Assembly: GCA_903843305.1 (NCBI GenBank)
Contig: CAIMPI010000009.1
Location: forward strand, 48,571-112,570
DNA from: an uncultured Chlorobiaceae bacterium
GTDB taxonomy: Bacteria > Bacteroidota > Chlorobiia > Chlorobiales > Chlorobiaceae
Direction: 5' to 3'
DNA: 64,000 nt
Shown piece after piece: positions 17,712 through 28,133 of this stretch (positions are counted from its first letter, which is position 1; each line of letters begins with the position of its first letter). The notes under the pieces were generated by a model that was not told the DNA's origin, ran no database searches, and saw only the letters and a program-made list of their open reading frames with translations. Made by a program: the position numbers and the translations under genes.

Positions 17712-19586
17712 TTAAACAAGACAATCTTCCTCAACCATAGCCATTTCATCCTGTTGAGCGTCCTTCCATTGGCTTGAAGAAAGTTGCCAGTAAAAACCTT
17801 TTTGCGCCAGAAGCTCGCTGTGAGTACCGCGCTCAGTGACTTCGCCATGATTGATCACAAGAATCTGGTCTGCACCGCGAATGGTGCTGAGCCGGTGTGC
17901 AATTACAAAGCTGGTACGTCCTTCCATCAAGCGATGCATAGCCTCCTGAATATGCTTCTCCGTTCGGGTGTCTACACTGCTGGTCGCTTCGTCCAGAATC
18001 AGGATTGCCGGATCAGCCAGAATCGCCCTCGCTATGGACAGCATCTGCCGCTGGCCATGGCTGAAATTGCTTCCCCGCTCTGTAAGAACGGTTTCATAAC
18101 CAAGCGGCAGCAAATGAATGAAGGTGTCGGCATTGGATAAACGGGCAGCTTCGACAATTTCCTCATCCGTAGCATCCAGACGGCCATATCTGATATTTTC
18201 CCTGACTGTGCCGGAAAAGAGAAACGTATCCTGAAGGACGATGCCGAGCTGACGACGCAGTTCCACCTTCGCAATATCACGGATTTCACGGCCATCAATC
18301 TGAATACTTCCACTGTCGGTTTCGTAAAAACGGGTCAGCAGATTGACAATGGTGGTTTTTCCCGCACCGGTAGGACCGATCAATGCTATCGTCTGGCCGG
18401 GCCGGGCATGAAGGCTTACCTCCTTGAGAACTGGCACATCAGGACGGTAGGAAAATGATACATGGTCAAAAAGAACATCACCCCGGATTTTTTGAAGCGA
18501 CTCAACATGATGAGCGTCAACTTCAGGACTTTCATCGACAATTTCAAAGACACGCTCAGCGCCCGCCATAGCAGACTGGAGAAGGTTATAGAGGATGGCA
18601 ATTTCATTCATGGGCCGTCCAAACTGACGGGTGTAACTTATGAACATCGCAATGACACCAACCGTTGTCATACCGGAAATTGCCATGAAACCTCCAACTC
18701 CAGCCACAATCGCATAGGCGGTGTTATGAATGGTATTCATCATCGGGCCGGTCAAACCACTGAAGCTCTGCGCCCGAATACCGGAAAGGCGAAACTCTTC
18801 ATTCACTGCGTCAAACTGTTCTGTGAACACTTTTTCCTGACCATAAGCCTTGATCACTTTCTGTACGCCGATAGTCTCTTCCATAAATCCGTAGAGGCGA
18901 CCCAGGGCAGCCTGCTGGACACGAAACTTGACACGCGTTTTTGCTGCAAGCCAGCGATTTCCGAGGATCGTCAACAGTGATATGGTAACAACACTGACCG
19001 CAGCCAGCCGAGGATTGATAAAAAACATGGCAATTGCCACACCTATGGTACTCAATGAACCAGAGACAATCTGCGTTACGCAGTTGCTTAACACCTGGTT
19101 GATGTTTTCCACATCAGAGGTCAGGCGACTCATCAGTTCTCCATGAATACGGCGGTCAAAGAAATTGAGCGGCAGATGCAGCAGCTTGCTGAAAAGATCA
19201 GCACGCAGATCCCGCATGGTACGCTGTGCTGCGCCTGCCATTACATAACTTTGCAGCAGATTGAGCGTGCCGCTGCCGGCATAAACAAGAAGCATCAGCA
19301 AGAGAATTCGTGGAAGACCAACCAGGTTGCGCGTGACAACATGAGCATCAATAACCTGCCCGAGGAGAATAGGTCCAGCAAGATCAAGGCAAACCGTAAC
19401 GACTACCATCAAGGCTGTCAGGATCAATGAGCGTTTCTGCCGACGAAGATAAAACCAGACTCGAAGGAGTGTTTCCGCCGTTTTTTTGGGGCGCTGCACT
19501 TCGCTGTAGGATTGAGCGCTTCCGAACCGGCCCATAAGAGCTGGTGCCGCTGCTGCCCGGGATTTCTCTTGAACGTTAGTGGCCAC
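17712..19586 (-). CDS. ABC exporter half-transporter, canonical Walker B
   Basis: A 624-residue type-I exporter subunit: cytoplasmic N-terminal extension, six membrane helices, then the ATPase domain with Walker A GPTGAGKTT, Walker B LILDEATSSVD with catalytic Glu, and switch histidine IAHRLST. Its signature is FSHGQRQ rather than LSGGQ. That asymmetry matches its partner 19576-21330, which has a good signature but a degenerate Walker B; together they give one consensus and one degenerate ATP site. The two genes overlap by 11 bp. Cargo unknown. Confidence 0.9.
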   Translation of the reverse strand: MATNVQEKSRAAAAPALMGRFGSAQSYSEVQRPKKTAETLLRVWFYLRRQKRSLILTALMVVVTVCLDLAGPILLGQVIDAHVVTRNLVGLPRILLLMLLVYAGSGTLNLLQSYVMAGAAQRTMRDLRADLFSKLLHLPLNFFDRRIHGELMSRLTSDVENINQVLSNCVTQIVSGSLSTIGVAIAMFFINPRLAAVSVVTISLLTILGNRWLAAKTRVKFRVQQAALGRLYGFMEETIGVQKVIKAYGQEKVFTEQFDAVNEEFRLSGIRAQSFSGLTGPMMNTIHNTAYAIVAGVGGFMAISGMTTVGVIAMFISYTRQFGRPMNEIAILYNLLQSAMAGAERVFEIVDESPEVDAHHVESLQKIRGDVLFDHVSFSYRPDVPVLKEVSLHARPGQTIALIGPTGAGKTTIVNLLTRFYETDSGSIQIDGREIRDIAKVELRRQLGIVLQDTFLFSGTVRENIRYGRLDATDEEIVEAARLSNADTFIHLLPLGYETVLTERGSNFSHGQRQMLSIARAILADPAILILDEATSSVDTRTEKHIQEAMHRLMEGRTSFVIAHRLSTIRGADQILVINHGEVTERGTHSELLAQKGFYWQLSSSQWKDAQQDEMAMVEEDCLV

Positions 19587-21330
19587 TGTAACTTAATACT
19601 CCATTTTCGGTCTGTGATTCATAAATTTCCCGGTACACATCACACGCATCAAGAAGCTCATAATGGGTTCCCTGTGCAATAATTTCACCGTTATCAAGCA
19701 CAAGAATCTTGTCCGCATTCAACACGGAACTGATGCGTTGAGCCACAATGAATCTGGTTTGCCGGTAACTGTTCCGTTCAAGTGCGTCCTGGATGAGGGC
19801 CTCTGTTCCTACGTCAACAGCGCTTGTGCTGTCATCAAGAATCAGCACTGATGGTTGCAAAAGCAATGCACGAGCAATGGCCAGCCGTTGTTTTTGACCT
19901 CCTGAAAGATTCACCCCGCGTTGTCCCACAAGCGCTTCATATCCGTCAGGAATATTGCGAATGAATTCATCGGCCTGGGCATTTCTCGCGGCAGTTGATA
20001 GTTTTTCGAATGAGGCATCAGGTTCTCCCAGACGAATATTGTTTTTAATCGAAGCACTGAAAAGAATCGATTCCTGCAGGGCAATTCCTACATGACGACG
20101 CAGCTCTTCCTCTGGAATTTCTCGTACATCCATGCCATCCAGTGTCACACTTCCCTCAGAAACATCGTAAAAACGGGGAATCAGTTGCACCAGAGTTGAC
20201 TTGCCGGAACCCGTTGCGCCAAGGATAGCAACCGTCTGACCGGGCTCAGCCTCAAAACTGATATTCTTCAATATCATGTCCTGACTGGCAGAGGAATAGT
20301 TGAAGCTCACGTTATTGAATACAACCTTTCCCGATGGCCGGGACGGGAACTGCTGCTTTTGAGTCGGATTCATCAATATCGGCTCACTATCAAGAAGTTC
20401 AAGAACCCGCCGTGCCGAAGCTTGGGCCGTCGAAATCTGTATGGTCAACGTGCTGAACATCATCAGGGTAATGACGGCCTGCCCGAGATAATTGATAAAT
20501 GCTACAAGCTCACCAACACGCATTCCGCCTGTTTGAACCTGCCCTGCCCCTATCCATAGAGCAGCTACGACTCCAGTGTTCAACGTCAACATCATCACAG
20601 GAGTCGTCCGGGAACTCATTCGCACAGCATCTGTCATTCGTTGAATCAACGTATTGTTAGCCAGAGCGAAACGCGCAGATTCGTGCTCGGAACGGGCAAA
20701 CGCCTTGACCACCCGAACTCCGGCAAGATTCTCCTGAAGCACGGTGTTTATACCATCCAAACCCTCCTGCACCTGTCGATAAAGAGGAAATGTCTTACGA
20801 ATGATCATGGTCAGCGCCAGAGTCAACGCCGGTAATATCACGATAAAAATCAACCCAAGCCTTGGACTGATTACCGTCGCCATAACCAGACTGCCGACCA
20901 TAAGAAGGGGCATTCGCACCATTCCGCGCATCATCATCATTACCATCTCCTGAACCTTGTTGACATCGCTGGTCAAACGGGTAATCAACGCACCGGTTTC
21001 AAGCTTGTCCAGATTTCCAAAAGAGAGGGTTTGCACCTTGCGAAACAGGGCAGCTCGCAAATCTCCACCAAGCCCATAAGCCGCCCGAACAGCAAAAAAA
21101 CCGCAGCCTAAACCGCTAAGCCCGGAAAGCATCATAAAACAGAGCATCAAAAAGGCGGTAGCAAGAACCATATTGATATCGGAGCGGGCAACACCATAAT
21201 CAATAATACGTTGTATCAAACGTGGCTGCATCAGGTCAAGAACGACTTCGCACAACATCAAAATGGGTGCCATGACGGTAAAACGCCAATGCGGCCTCAA
21301 GAATTTCAATAATTTCAGTAAGGCTTGCAT
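19576..21330 (-). CDS. ABC exporter half-transporter, degenerate Walker B
   Basis: A 584-residue type-I exporter subunit with Walker A GATGSGKST, signature LSGGQKQR and Walker B LILDDSTSAVD, where Asp replaces the catalytic Glu. It should form a heterodimer with the product of the overlapping downstream gene. It follows the two binding-protein genes of the unit D importer, so import and export functions appear to share one transcript. Confidence 0.9.
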   Translation of the reverse strand: MQALLKLLKFLRPHWRFTVMAPILMLCEVVLDLMQPRLIQRIIDYGVARSDINMVLATAFLMLCFMMLSGLSGLGCGFFAVRAAYGLGGDLRAALFRKVQTLSFGNLDKLETGALITRLTSDVNKVQEMVMMMMRGMVRMPLLMVGSLVMATVISPRLGLIFIVILPALTLALTMIIRKTFPLYRQVQEGLDGINTVLQENLAGVRVVKAFARSEHESARFALANNTLIQRMTDAVRMSSRTTPVMMLTLNTGVVAALWIGAGQVQTGGMRVGELVAFINYLGQAVITLMMFSTLTIQISTAQASARRVLELLDSEPILMNPTQKQQFPSRPSGKVVFNNVSFNYSSASQDMILKNISFEAEPGQTVAILGATGSGKSTLVQLIPRFYDVSEGSVTLDGMDVREIPEEELRRHVGIALQESILFSASIKNNIRLGEPDASFEKLSTAARNAQADEFIRNIPDGYEALVGQRGVNLSGGQKQRLAIARALLLQPSVLILDDSTSAVDVGTEALIQDALERNSYRQTRFIVAQRISSVLNADKILVLDNGEIIAQGTHYELLDACDVYREIYESQTENGVLSYSGH

Positions 21331-21397
21331 GAAAACTTCTTTGATTCAAGGAAAAATCCAGCATAAATAGAGTCGGCATCAGACTTGTTCATTTTTT

Positions 21398-22441
21398 TTA
21401 TTTTTTGTACTGCGGATTGAACTCATTGGTATAAATATCAGAGGGGTTAAGCTGGCCTGGCTTCAAAAGTCCATCTTCGGTAAACTTTTCGATCCAGAAC
21501 TGAATATCCCTGTCGGTAATAAATTGGTTTTCTGGCGACCAACGAACTCCCCGGTAATACTTGGCCAATTCAGGATTTCCCCCTTTTGCTTTGGAGATTT
21601 CAGCGTAGACTTTGCGCACACGCTCAGGATTTTTCTGATACTCTTCCCATACAATACGCCTTGCTTTATCGACAGCTCTCAAATACCGCCTGACATCATC
21701 AGGATGAGCCTTGATAAACTTTTCCAAAAATCCTTCACTGGTGGTCAGTAAACTCTGATTGCCACGAGTCTCAAAACTGCTTGTACCAGGAATTCTTCTG
21801 ACTCCTCCATGGTCAACCGTGCGATCGAATTGGGTACCTCCACTGGTTGTCCATGCTATGGCGTCAACCTGATGGCTTCGCAGAACCTGCTCCTGATTTT
21901 CAGCAGGCACGACAACCAGTTCCACCTTGTTAACGGAGAGACCATTCTGCTTCAGGAAGGTTCTGATGATAAAATCCGCCTCTGCTCCAAGCACATTAAC
22001 CGCAATTTTTTTACCATTAAGGTCTTTAATGGTGTGAATATGACTCTCCTCAAGAACCAGCAAACCGGAATGTTCAGGCTCCTCTGTCACGGAACCGGGG
22101 AGCAAAAGCTTTACTTTCGCTCCTTTGCTGACCGCATTTACCCAGATTGAAATCGAACCTCCGGCGACATCGATGTTATTTGCAAGCAGTGCCTGCATCG
22201 TTACCGTACCACCACCTCCACCCTGAATTGTGATTGGCGTAAGCATTACCTTCTCTTCTTCAAGAATATCCCTTCCAGTCAGTTTTTTCGCCAATTCATA
22301 GTTATTCGGCACTGAAGAGTCGCTTAGCCTGATTGAAAAAGCGCGCTCAGTATTATGTCGCGACGTCTGAAAATAAAGCCACCATGAACCTGCAACAACA
22401 AGGAAAAGGGCTGCTATGACGGCAAATTTTATGTTTTTCAT
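21398..22441 (-). CDS. substrate-binding protein of ABC importer, copy 2
   Basis: A 347-residue periplasmic binding protein of the NMT1/SsuA class with an N-terminal hydrophobic segment (FAVIAALFLVVAGSWWLYF) and no obvious cleavage site, so it may be membrane-anchored. It is clearly homologous along its whole length to 22449-23525 (shared KKLTGRDIL, QALLANN, KKIAVNVLGAEAD, YTNEFNP). The pair is a tandem duplication, 7 bp apart, behind one permease and one ATPase. Confidence 0.88.
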   Translation of the reverse strand: MKNIKFAVIAALFLVVAGSWWLYFQTSRHNTERAFSIRLSDSSVPNNYELAKKLTGRDILEEEKVMLTPITIQGGGGGTVTMQALLANNIDVAGGSISIWVNAVSKGAKVKLLLPGSVTEEPEHSGLLVLEESHIHTIKDLNGKKIAVNVLGAEADFIIRTFLKQNGLSVNKVELVVVPAENQEQVLRSHQVDAIAWTTSGGTQFDRTVDHGGVRRIPGTSSFETRGNQSLLTTSEGFLEKFIKAHPDDVRRYLRAVDKARRIVWEEYQKNPERVRKVYAEISKAKGGNPELAKYYRGVRWSPENQFITDRDIQFWIEKFTEDGLLKPGQLNPSDIYTNEFNPQYKK

Positions 22442-22448
22442 GAGGCTA

Positions 22449-23525
22449 TCATCGACTGTTTAAAGATTCATCAACACCATTTTTCTTATACAACGGATTG
22501 AATTCATTGGTATAAATATCAGTGGGCTTGATTTGGCCTGGTTTCAGCAATCCATTCTCGGTAAATCGATCAATCCACCACTGAAGATCCTTGTCAGCAA
22601 TGAACGGGAATTTTGGCGTCCAGCTTGAGGCTTCATAATATCTGGCCATACGCGGATTACTTCCCTTCTTTGTCGCGATCTCCTCGTAAGCTTTCCTTAC
22701 CCGATCAGGATTTTTATGAAACTCGGTATACAAAATCCGCCGGGAGGTATCGTAAGCTCTGATATATTTTCTGACCACATCAGGGTGTTTATCGATGAAA
22801 TCATTGCGGAAACCGATGCCATAGAGTACCGTCTCACCCTTTGTATCGAAGTTTCTTGTTCCCGGAATTTCACGGACACCACCTTTTTCAACTGTCATAT
22901 CAAAATAGGGGCCGCCACTGGTTGTCCATGCCACGGCATCCACCTGTTTGCTGCGAAGCATCTGCTCCTGGTTTTCGGAGGGCACCACAACCAGCTCAAC
23001 CTGAGAAATAGAAACTCCATTATTTTTGAGATACTGGCGAATCACATAGTCAGCCTCAGCACCCAACACGTTGACCGCAATCCTTTTACCAACAAGATCC
23101 TTGATCGTTCGAATGCTGCTTTCCTCAAGAACCAACAAGCCACTTGTACCGCTCTTGTTCTCTTTTGTCGATACAATAGTACCGAGAAGCGCCTTGATTT
23201 TCCCGCCATGAGCAATGATATTTATCCACGCAGGCCATGCCGAACCGGCAGTATCAACGTTATTGGCCAGAAGAGCCTGAAGCGATACCGTGCCTCCCCC
23301 GCTCTGCACACTCTGAACAGGCTCCAGAGTCACATTCTCTTCGTCAAGAATGTCCCGACCGGTCAGTTTTTTTACAAGCTCCCATTGCGTTGGAGCAGTA
23401 GATTCAAGCACCCGAATAGGAATGCTTTCAGCTTTTGACTGAGACTTGTTGAGAGTAAACAATCCAACTGCTGCAATAGCCAGAGCAATGAGCACAACTG
23501 AGAGCCTCTTTCCGATGTTTTTCAC
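22449..23525 (-). CDS. substrate-binding protein of ABC importer, copy 1
   Basis: A 358-residue NMT1/SsuA-class binding protein. The start is a GTG (23523-23525) behind GGAGA. An N-terminal hydrophobic segment is followed by the two-lobed binding fold with a GGGTVSLQALLANN loop likely to line the ligand cleft. Two related binding proteins sharing one importer suggest two related ligands, or a change of specificity in one copy. Confidence 0.88.
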   Translation of the reverse strand: MKNIGKRLSVVLIALAIAAVGLFTLNKSQSKAESIPIRVLESTAPTQWELVKKLTGRDILDEENVTLEPVQSVQSGGGTVSLQALLANNVDTAGSAWPAWINIIAHGGKIKALLGTIVSTKENKSGTSGLLVLEESSIRTIKDLVGKRIAVNVLGAEADYVIRQYLKNNGVSISQVELVVVPSENQEQMLRSKQVDAVAWTTSGGPYFDMTVEKGGVREIPGTRNFDTKGETVLYGIGFRNDFIDKHPDVVRKYIRAYDTSRRILYTEFHKNPDRVRKAYEEIATKKGSNPRMARYYEASSWTPKFPFIADKDLQWWIDRFTENGLLKPGQIKPTDIYTNEFNPLYKKNGVDESLNSR

Positions 23526-23540
23526 TTTTTTGTCTCCAGG

Positions 23541-24407
23541 TTATCCAAGAATTGAGCTGCCTATTTCACCTTTCCAAGAGGTGGTTTTCTTTTCAAACCA
23601 GACAAGGAGATAGTTGACCACCAACCCCAATACCGCCAGAGTCAGAATGCCGGCATACATTTCGGGCACCATAAAATTGAACTGCGCATTCTGAATGAAA
23701 AATCCGAGTCCGGATTTAGCCCCGATCATTTCTGCGGCAATAACCACCATGAGAGCAATTTTTGCTCCCAATCTTGCTCCGATAACAATTGAAGGGATGC
23801 TGGCAGGGAAAATCACCTTTTTGAAGAGTTCCCAATCCGAAACACCCATCGACTTGGCGGCCTTTATGTAAATTGGATCAACACTCTTGACACCACTTAT
23901 TGTGTTCATCAGAATCTGCCAACTGGCACCATAGAAAATGATGGCAATCTTCGAGGATTCACCAAGCCCCAATAAGAGAAGAAATATCGGCAGCAGGGCA
24001 AAGGTTGAAACATTCCTCAGGCTCTGCACAAAGAGATCGGTATATCGTTCAAATTTGTTATACCACCCCATCAAAAAACCCAACGGCACGGAAAGCAAAA
24101 GTGCAAGTCCAAAGCCTGCTGCAGCTCTCTGCAAGCTGACCAGCACATGCAGCAGCAATTTGCCGGACACTGCCAGCTCAAACAATGTCTGGATGGTGGT
24201 CGAAAATGCCGGAAGGAACAACGGATCAATAATCCCAAGACGTGGCAAAGCTTCCCAAACGGCAAAAAATAGAAGCACCAGAGGAATTCCGCTCGACCAT
24301 TTCTTCAATCCCTCTACAAATGGTGTAAATTGCTTTACGTATACACTGAAATCAATAGCTTTGTTTTTCTGCCTTACCTCTGTCTGTACTGCCAGCTCTT
24401 CTGACAT
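23541..24407 (-). CDS. ABC importer permease (SsuC/TauC type)
   Basis: A 288-residue inner-membrane permease with six predicted helices and the coupling sequence KAAKSMGVSDWELFKKVIFPASIPSI split over the EAA loop. Preceded by AAAGGAG. It is the only permease of this importer and so probably a homodimer, unlike the two-permease importer at 2749-4328. Confidence 0.92.
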   Translation of the reverse strand: MSEELAVQTEVRQKNKAIDFSVYVKQFTPFVEGLKKWSSGIPLVLLFFAVWEALPRLGIIDPLFLPAFSTTIQTLFELAVSGKLLLHVLVSLQRAAAGFGLALLLSVPLGFLMGWYNKFERYTDLFVQSLRNVSTFALLPIFLLLLGLGESSKIAIIFYGASWQILMNTISGVKSVDPIYIKAAKSMGVSDWELFKKVIFPASIPSIVIGARLGAKIALMVVIAAEMIGAKSGLGFFIQNAQFNFMVPEMYAGILTLAVLGLVVNYLLVWFEKKTTSWKGEIGSSILG

Positions 24408-24449
24408 AATGAATCTCCTTTTATTAATCTTGAATGAGAATGAACAGTG

Positions 24450-25292
24450 TTATTCTGAAAACACCGGCGCAAGTTTCCAATCCTGTTGAGCTTTATTTAC
24501 TTCGGCCTTGAGCGCACCCCAAACCTTATGGCGATTGGCAGCAAATTCACTGCTTGAACGAATATCTCCGTTACGTGGCCGTGGCAGATCAATCTCAATG
24601 ATATCTTTGATCCTTCCCGGACGTGCGGTAACAACCGCAACCCGGTCGGCGAGAAATACCGCCTCATCAATACTGTGCGTAACGAAGATCACCGTTGTGT
24701 CGGTACCCTCCCAGATTCTGATAAGTTCGTTTTGAAGAATTTCCCTTGTCTGCGCATCAAGCGCCGCAAACGGCTCATCCATGAGTAAAACTTCTGGTTT
24801 GGTTGCAAGTGCCCGTGCTATGGCTACTCTCTGCTGCATTCCGCCAGAAAGCTGGTATGGAAATCGGTCTTCAAAATCAGAAAGACCAAACAGTGATAAT
24901 AACTCCCGGCCAATCTTCACGCGCTCCTCCTTGGGAACTCCACGTGTTTCAAGCCCAAATTCGATATTCGAAAGAGCGCTTCGCCATGGAAAAAGCGCAT
25001 ACTGTTGAAAAACATAGCCTGTTTTTGCGCTCGGCGCCTCCACTGGTTTATCATCCAGGTAAACGACACCACTGGTTGGAGAACTTAAGCCACCAACCAA
25101 ATCAAGAAAAACTGATTTTCCGCTGCCACTCGGCCCCACCAATACCAGAAACTCTCCTTTTTTGATCTTCAAATCAAAACCATGCAGAACTTCGATCTCA
25201 TTAGAGATGACACCATTGTTGTTCACCTGCTGACCATGCTTGAGCTGGAATTTTTTATGCACCTTCTCTGCTACTATAATGTCCATAACCAT
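24450..25292 (-). CDS. ABC importer ATP-binding protein (SsuB/TauB type)
   Basis: A 280-residue ATPase with Walker [10 protein letters not shown], signature LSGGMQQR, Walker [12 protein letters not shown] and switch histidine FVTHSIDEA. The second in-frame ATG, two codons in, is better spaced from AAAGG and may be the true start. It directly follows the NifK-like gene, which ties this importer to the nitrogenase-like enzyme. Confidence 0.92.
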   Translation of the reverse strand: MVMDIIVAEKVHKKFQLKHGQQVNNNGVISNEIEVLHGFDLKIKKGEFLVLVGPSGSGKSVFLDLVGGLSSPTSGVVYLDDKPVEAPSAKTGYVFQQYALFPWRSALSNIEFGLETRGVPKEERVKIGRELLSLFGLSDFEDRFPYQLSGGMQQRVAIARALATKPEVLLMDEPFAALDAQTREILQNELIRIWEGTDTTVIFVTHSIDEAVFLADRVAVVTARPGRIKDIIEIDLPRPRNGDIRSSSEFAANRHKVWGALKAEVNKAQQDWKLAPVFSE

Positions 25293-25360
25293 CCTTTTAT
25301 CGTGATTGTTTTATATAGTGTTACGTGGAGGCAATGAATTGCCCTTGTATCATGAGGGCA

Positions 25361-26680
25361 TCAACAGAGATGACAATCTCTGTTGAAAGCAAGAATAGCT
25401 GTTCCAATATCCTCAAGCAGCGTGGTTGCTCCACGATAACCTGCATAGCTTCGTTCCAGCACAATCCGATCCGCAAGCGGAAATGAGAGGGCAAAAAAAG
25501 GAACTCCAGACTCTTCCGATACCTCGCGCTCAAGGCTACTTCCCAGAACAAGTTGAGCTGCAGATGCTCGAATGAACTCTGTTATGTCAGTTCGATCTTC
25601 GCTGAAGATGACCTCTGTATCATATCCTGGAACAATCGACGCAAGACGCGTTATCAGCGACTGATGCACACTATCAGGGGGATTGTCAGTGATAATGAGT
25701 GTCCGCGGCAATAAACCGAGACTCTTACCTAGAAACTCTCCGATAGCGACAACCTGAGCGCTCTCACCAACCAGCACAAACTCTCTCTGAAAACCTGCAT
25801 GGAAATAAATGTCTGCCAATCGCGCAAACTGAAAATTCAGTCGTGACTCCTCTCGAGAGATAAACGCTTCAGTACGGATTGTATCAAGTTTCAGTAGCTC
25901 GGTCAGACGACGAAGCAATGTCGAAATTGCTGTACCAATCGGCAGGCTATCCAAGGTGATCGACGGTGTGGCATACCGATCTGCAAGAAGTCTTGCCGGA
26001 AGTTCTCCCCAATGAGAGAGAACCAGATTAAGTACCGCTCCAGGAATCTGTTGCCAAGAGGCAACACTCTGTTCACTCCCGAGCAATAAATTCGGCACCA
26101 GACCAATCCCTTCCAGCAGCCGCCCCAACTCCTGGAGATTACCTCGCCAAAACGGATCCTGATTCGGAATAATACCCCATATATTGACCAATCCTGAGGG
26201 AACCTTATCCCGCTCTTTCCATATATCGGGTAGTTGCTCAATAAGCGCTTTAACAGCAAGATGGTAACCATGATGCACGTCACCACTGAATCCTGGAGTA
26301 TTAGTGTAAATGACCGGCCAATTTTGATCACGTCCCTCCCTGGCCATAGCAGCGATGTCATCGCCAACCATCTCCGTTGAGCAACCTGTAACGATGGCAT
26401 AGAGATCTGCCTGAACAACTTTAACCGTATTTTTAAGCTGTTCACGCAAACGGGAACCACCGCCGAAGACCACATGTTTTTGACCAATATTGCTGGATGA
26501 AACCGGTGGACTACCAAAGGGATCGTTTCCTCCAGACATGCGTGTTACTCCAAGGTAATGCTGTACACCACAGCCTGACGTGCTGTGAATAACCGGAACG
26601 ACTCCATCTATCGCCTCAAAAAGCTGTAACGCTCCATGCAGGGCACATGAATTGCGAGATCCTTCCAAATGATGTGCCAT
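25361..26680 (-). CDS. NifK-like (nitrogenase-like component 1 beta) subunit
   Basis: A 439-residue protein of the oxidoreductase/nitrogenase component 1 family. The start is the ATG at 26678-26680, set behind AGGAGG inside the end of the NifD-like gene and overlapping it; frames extending further upstream are shadows. Three cysteines sit where NifK places its P-cluster ligands: C12 (NSCALHGA), C37 (STSGCGV) and C100 (TGCSTEMVGDD). A two-cysteine tail (CHLC) ends the protein. With the NifD-like partner, which has only one matching cysteine, it would give four thiolates at the subunit interface. It is not NifK of N2 fixation: it is about 80 residues shorter and diverged throughout. Confidence 0.85.
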   Translation of the reverse strand: MAHHLEGSRNSCALHGALQLFEAIDGVVPVIHSTSGCGVQHYLGVTRMSGGNDPFGSPPVSSSNIGQKHVVFGGGSRLREQLKNTVKVVQADLYAIVTGCSTEMVGDDIAAMAREGRDQNWPVIYTNTPGFSGDVHHGYHLAVKALIEQLPDIWKERDKVPSGLVNIWGIIPNQDPFWRGNLQELGRLLEGIGLVPNLLLGSEQSVASWQQIPGAVLNLVLSHWGELPARLLADRYATPSITLDSLPIGTAISTLLRRLTELLKLDTIRTEAFISREESRLNFQFARLADIYFHAGFQREFVLVGESAQVVAIGEFLGKSLGLLPRTLIITDNPPDSVHQSLITRLASIVPGYDTEVIFSEDRTDITEFIRASAAQLVLGSSLEREVSEESGVPFFALSFPLADRIVLERSYAGYRGATTLLEDIGTAILAFNRDCHLC

Positions 26681-26681
26681 A

Positions 26682-28097
26682 TTATTTAACCTCCTGCTTG
26701 ATGTGCCAGTTGTGGCTGCGGCGAAACCAGGCATCCTGATAGGGTGAATTGACCTTAGCCAAAGAATCGCCATAAGAACCGTTTGCCAGCGCTGTTTTGA
26801 TACGTCGAGCCACACGGACAACTCCACTGTAACCAACAAGAGCAAGCGACTCTAACGAAACCACAGGAATACCGAGGCGGGCAACTTGACCAACATGAGT
26901 TGAATCTCCAATGTACAGGTCTGGAGAGTGTGTGCGAAGAATAGAAATCTCTTCGAAAGCCTGACCATCCGAGACATGAATCTGAAGTGACGGATTCCGT
27001 GCGACCAGCTCTTCAAGATGCCGGATATGCAATCGGTCAAGGTGCGTAATGGTAAGCCCTGCAACTTCTCCACCCAGCTCTTCAACAAGACCTAACACAC
27101 TGAAGGCGTTAGCCGACGATAACGAGATATAGACCTTGACTCCTTTTAGCGAAAAACTACCCAGTTGGCGAGCTGTCTCAACAGCTTTGCGCCTATGGAG
27201 TTCTTCGGCAGCATCCTCCTTCCCAAGGAAGGTCGCGATCGACCTCAGCCAGCGGCCAGTTCCCCCAAAACCAACAGGTCTCGTCACATCGATAAGCGGT
27301 ACTCCATATTTTTGCTGTAGTATTGCACCGAGATACTCCGACGCATCAGGGCAAAGGGGAATGGAGGCGCGAGCAGCAACTGCTAATCTGAAGAGATCAA
27401 TCGTTGAGTCATCAGGTATGACGTTCAAGGTGATACCAAGCTCTTCTAAAAGATGTTGCGCCTCTTTTCTGTCCTGCGGGTGCTCGGCAACAGAAAGAAG
27501 ATTCAGAAACTCTTTTTTTTCTGCCGCAGAGGTCTCTCCTGCCAGATACTTCATCAATGAATGTAACGCCGTATCATACCCGGAAACTGCATTTTGTGAG
27601 GAAAATCCGGTCACATAGACGGGCACTATCGGAAGTTCAAGCTCCTCATTCAGCTCTTCAACAACTGACTGTATGTCATCGTTATTTATTGCAATCACCG
27701 GATTACCGACAATGAATACAACAGAAGGATGATAGCGACGATACATAGCAACAACACTCTTGCGCAACTTGCCATCTGCACCCATAATGGTATCGCGCTC
27801 ATCAAGATTGGTGACAACCCAGCGGGTATTATTGCCTCCCGCCGCAAGGTGGTGCAGGCTGGATGCAACACAACCTCGCGGGCCATGAATAATAGTGACA
27901 CTGTCGCGTATCCCCGCCAGAATACGCAACGCATAAAGCAGATCATCATTCCTGCTCTGCGCGAAAGTCCTGATGCGTTGGGGAATTTCATCTCCGGCAA
28001 ACTCTTTTGAAGCAACGGAAACCGTCCCAAGCCAAGCGCCGAGAGTGTCGAGACGCTTTTCCCTGCTACGCGGTGCTTTTGGGCGTAATGGACTCAT
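26682..28097 (-). CDS. NifD-like (nitrogenase-like component 1 alpha) subunit
   Basis: A 471-residue component 1 subunit with only two cysteines. C76 in IIHGPRGC matches the NifD P-cluster ligand in HGPVGC. C249 in IPLCPDASEYLGAILQQKYG aligns with the FeMo-cofactor ligand of NifD (HCYRSMNYI...EEKYG). The other two P-cluster cysteines are absent (the ECPIG motif reads GNPVIA), and the segment that carries the cofactor histidine in NifD reads SLESLALVGYSG with no His. The enzyme therefore seems to keep a cofactor-like site but probably has a single [4Fe-4S] cluster instead of an 8Fe P-cluster. That is inference from alignment by eye. Confidence 0.85.
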   Translation of the reverse strand: MSPLRPKAPRSREKRLDTLGAWLGTVSVASKEFAGDEIPQRIRTFAQSRNDDLLYALRILAGIRDSVTIIHGPRGCVASSLHHLAAGGNNTRWVVTNLDERDTIMGADGKLRKSVVAMYRRYHPSVVFIVGNPVIAINNDDIQSVVEELNEELELPIVPVYVTGFSSQNAVSGYDTALHSLMKYLAGETSAAEKKEFLNLLSVAEHPQDRKEAQHLLEELGITLNVIPDDSTIDLFRLAVAARASIPLCPDASEYLGAILQQKYGVPLIDVTRPVGFGGTGRWLRSIATFLGKEDAAEELHRRKAVETARQLGSFSLKGVKVYISLSSANAFSVLGLVEELGGEVAGLTITHLDRLHIRHLEELVARNPSLQIHVSDGQAFEEISILRTHSPDLYIGDSTHVGQVARLGIPVVSLESLALVGYSGVVRVARRIKTALANGSYGDSLAKVNSPYQDAWFRRSHNWHIKQEVK

Positions 28098-28133
28098 AAC
28101 ATTTTTACAGGCTTTGCTCTGTTTAATGATCGA

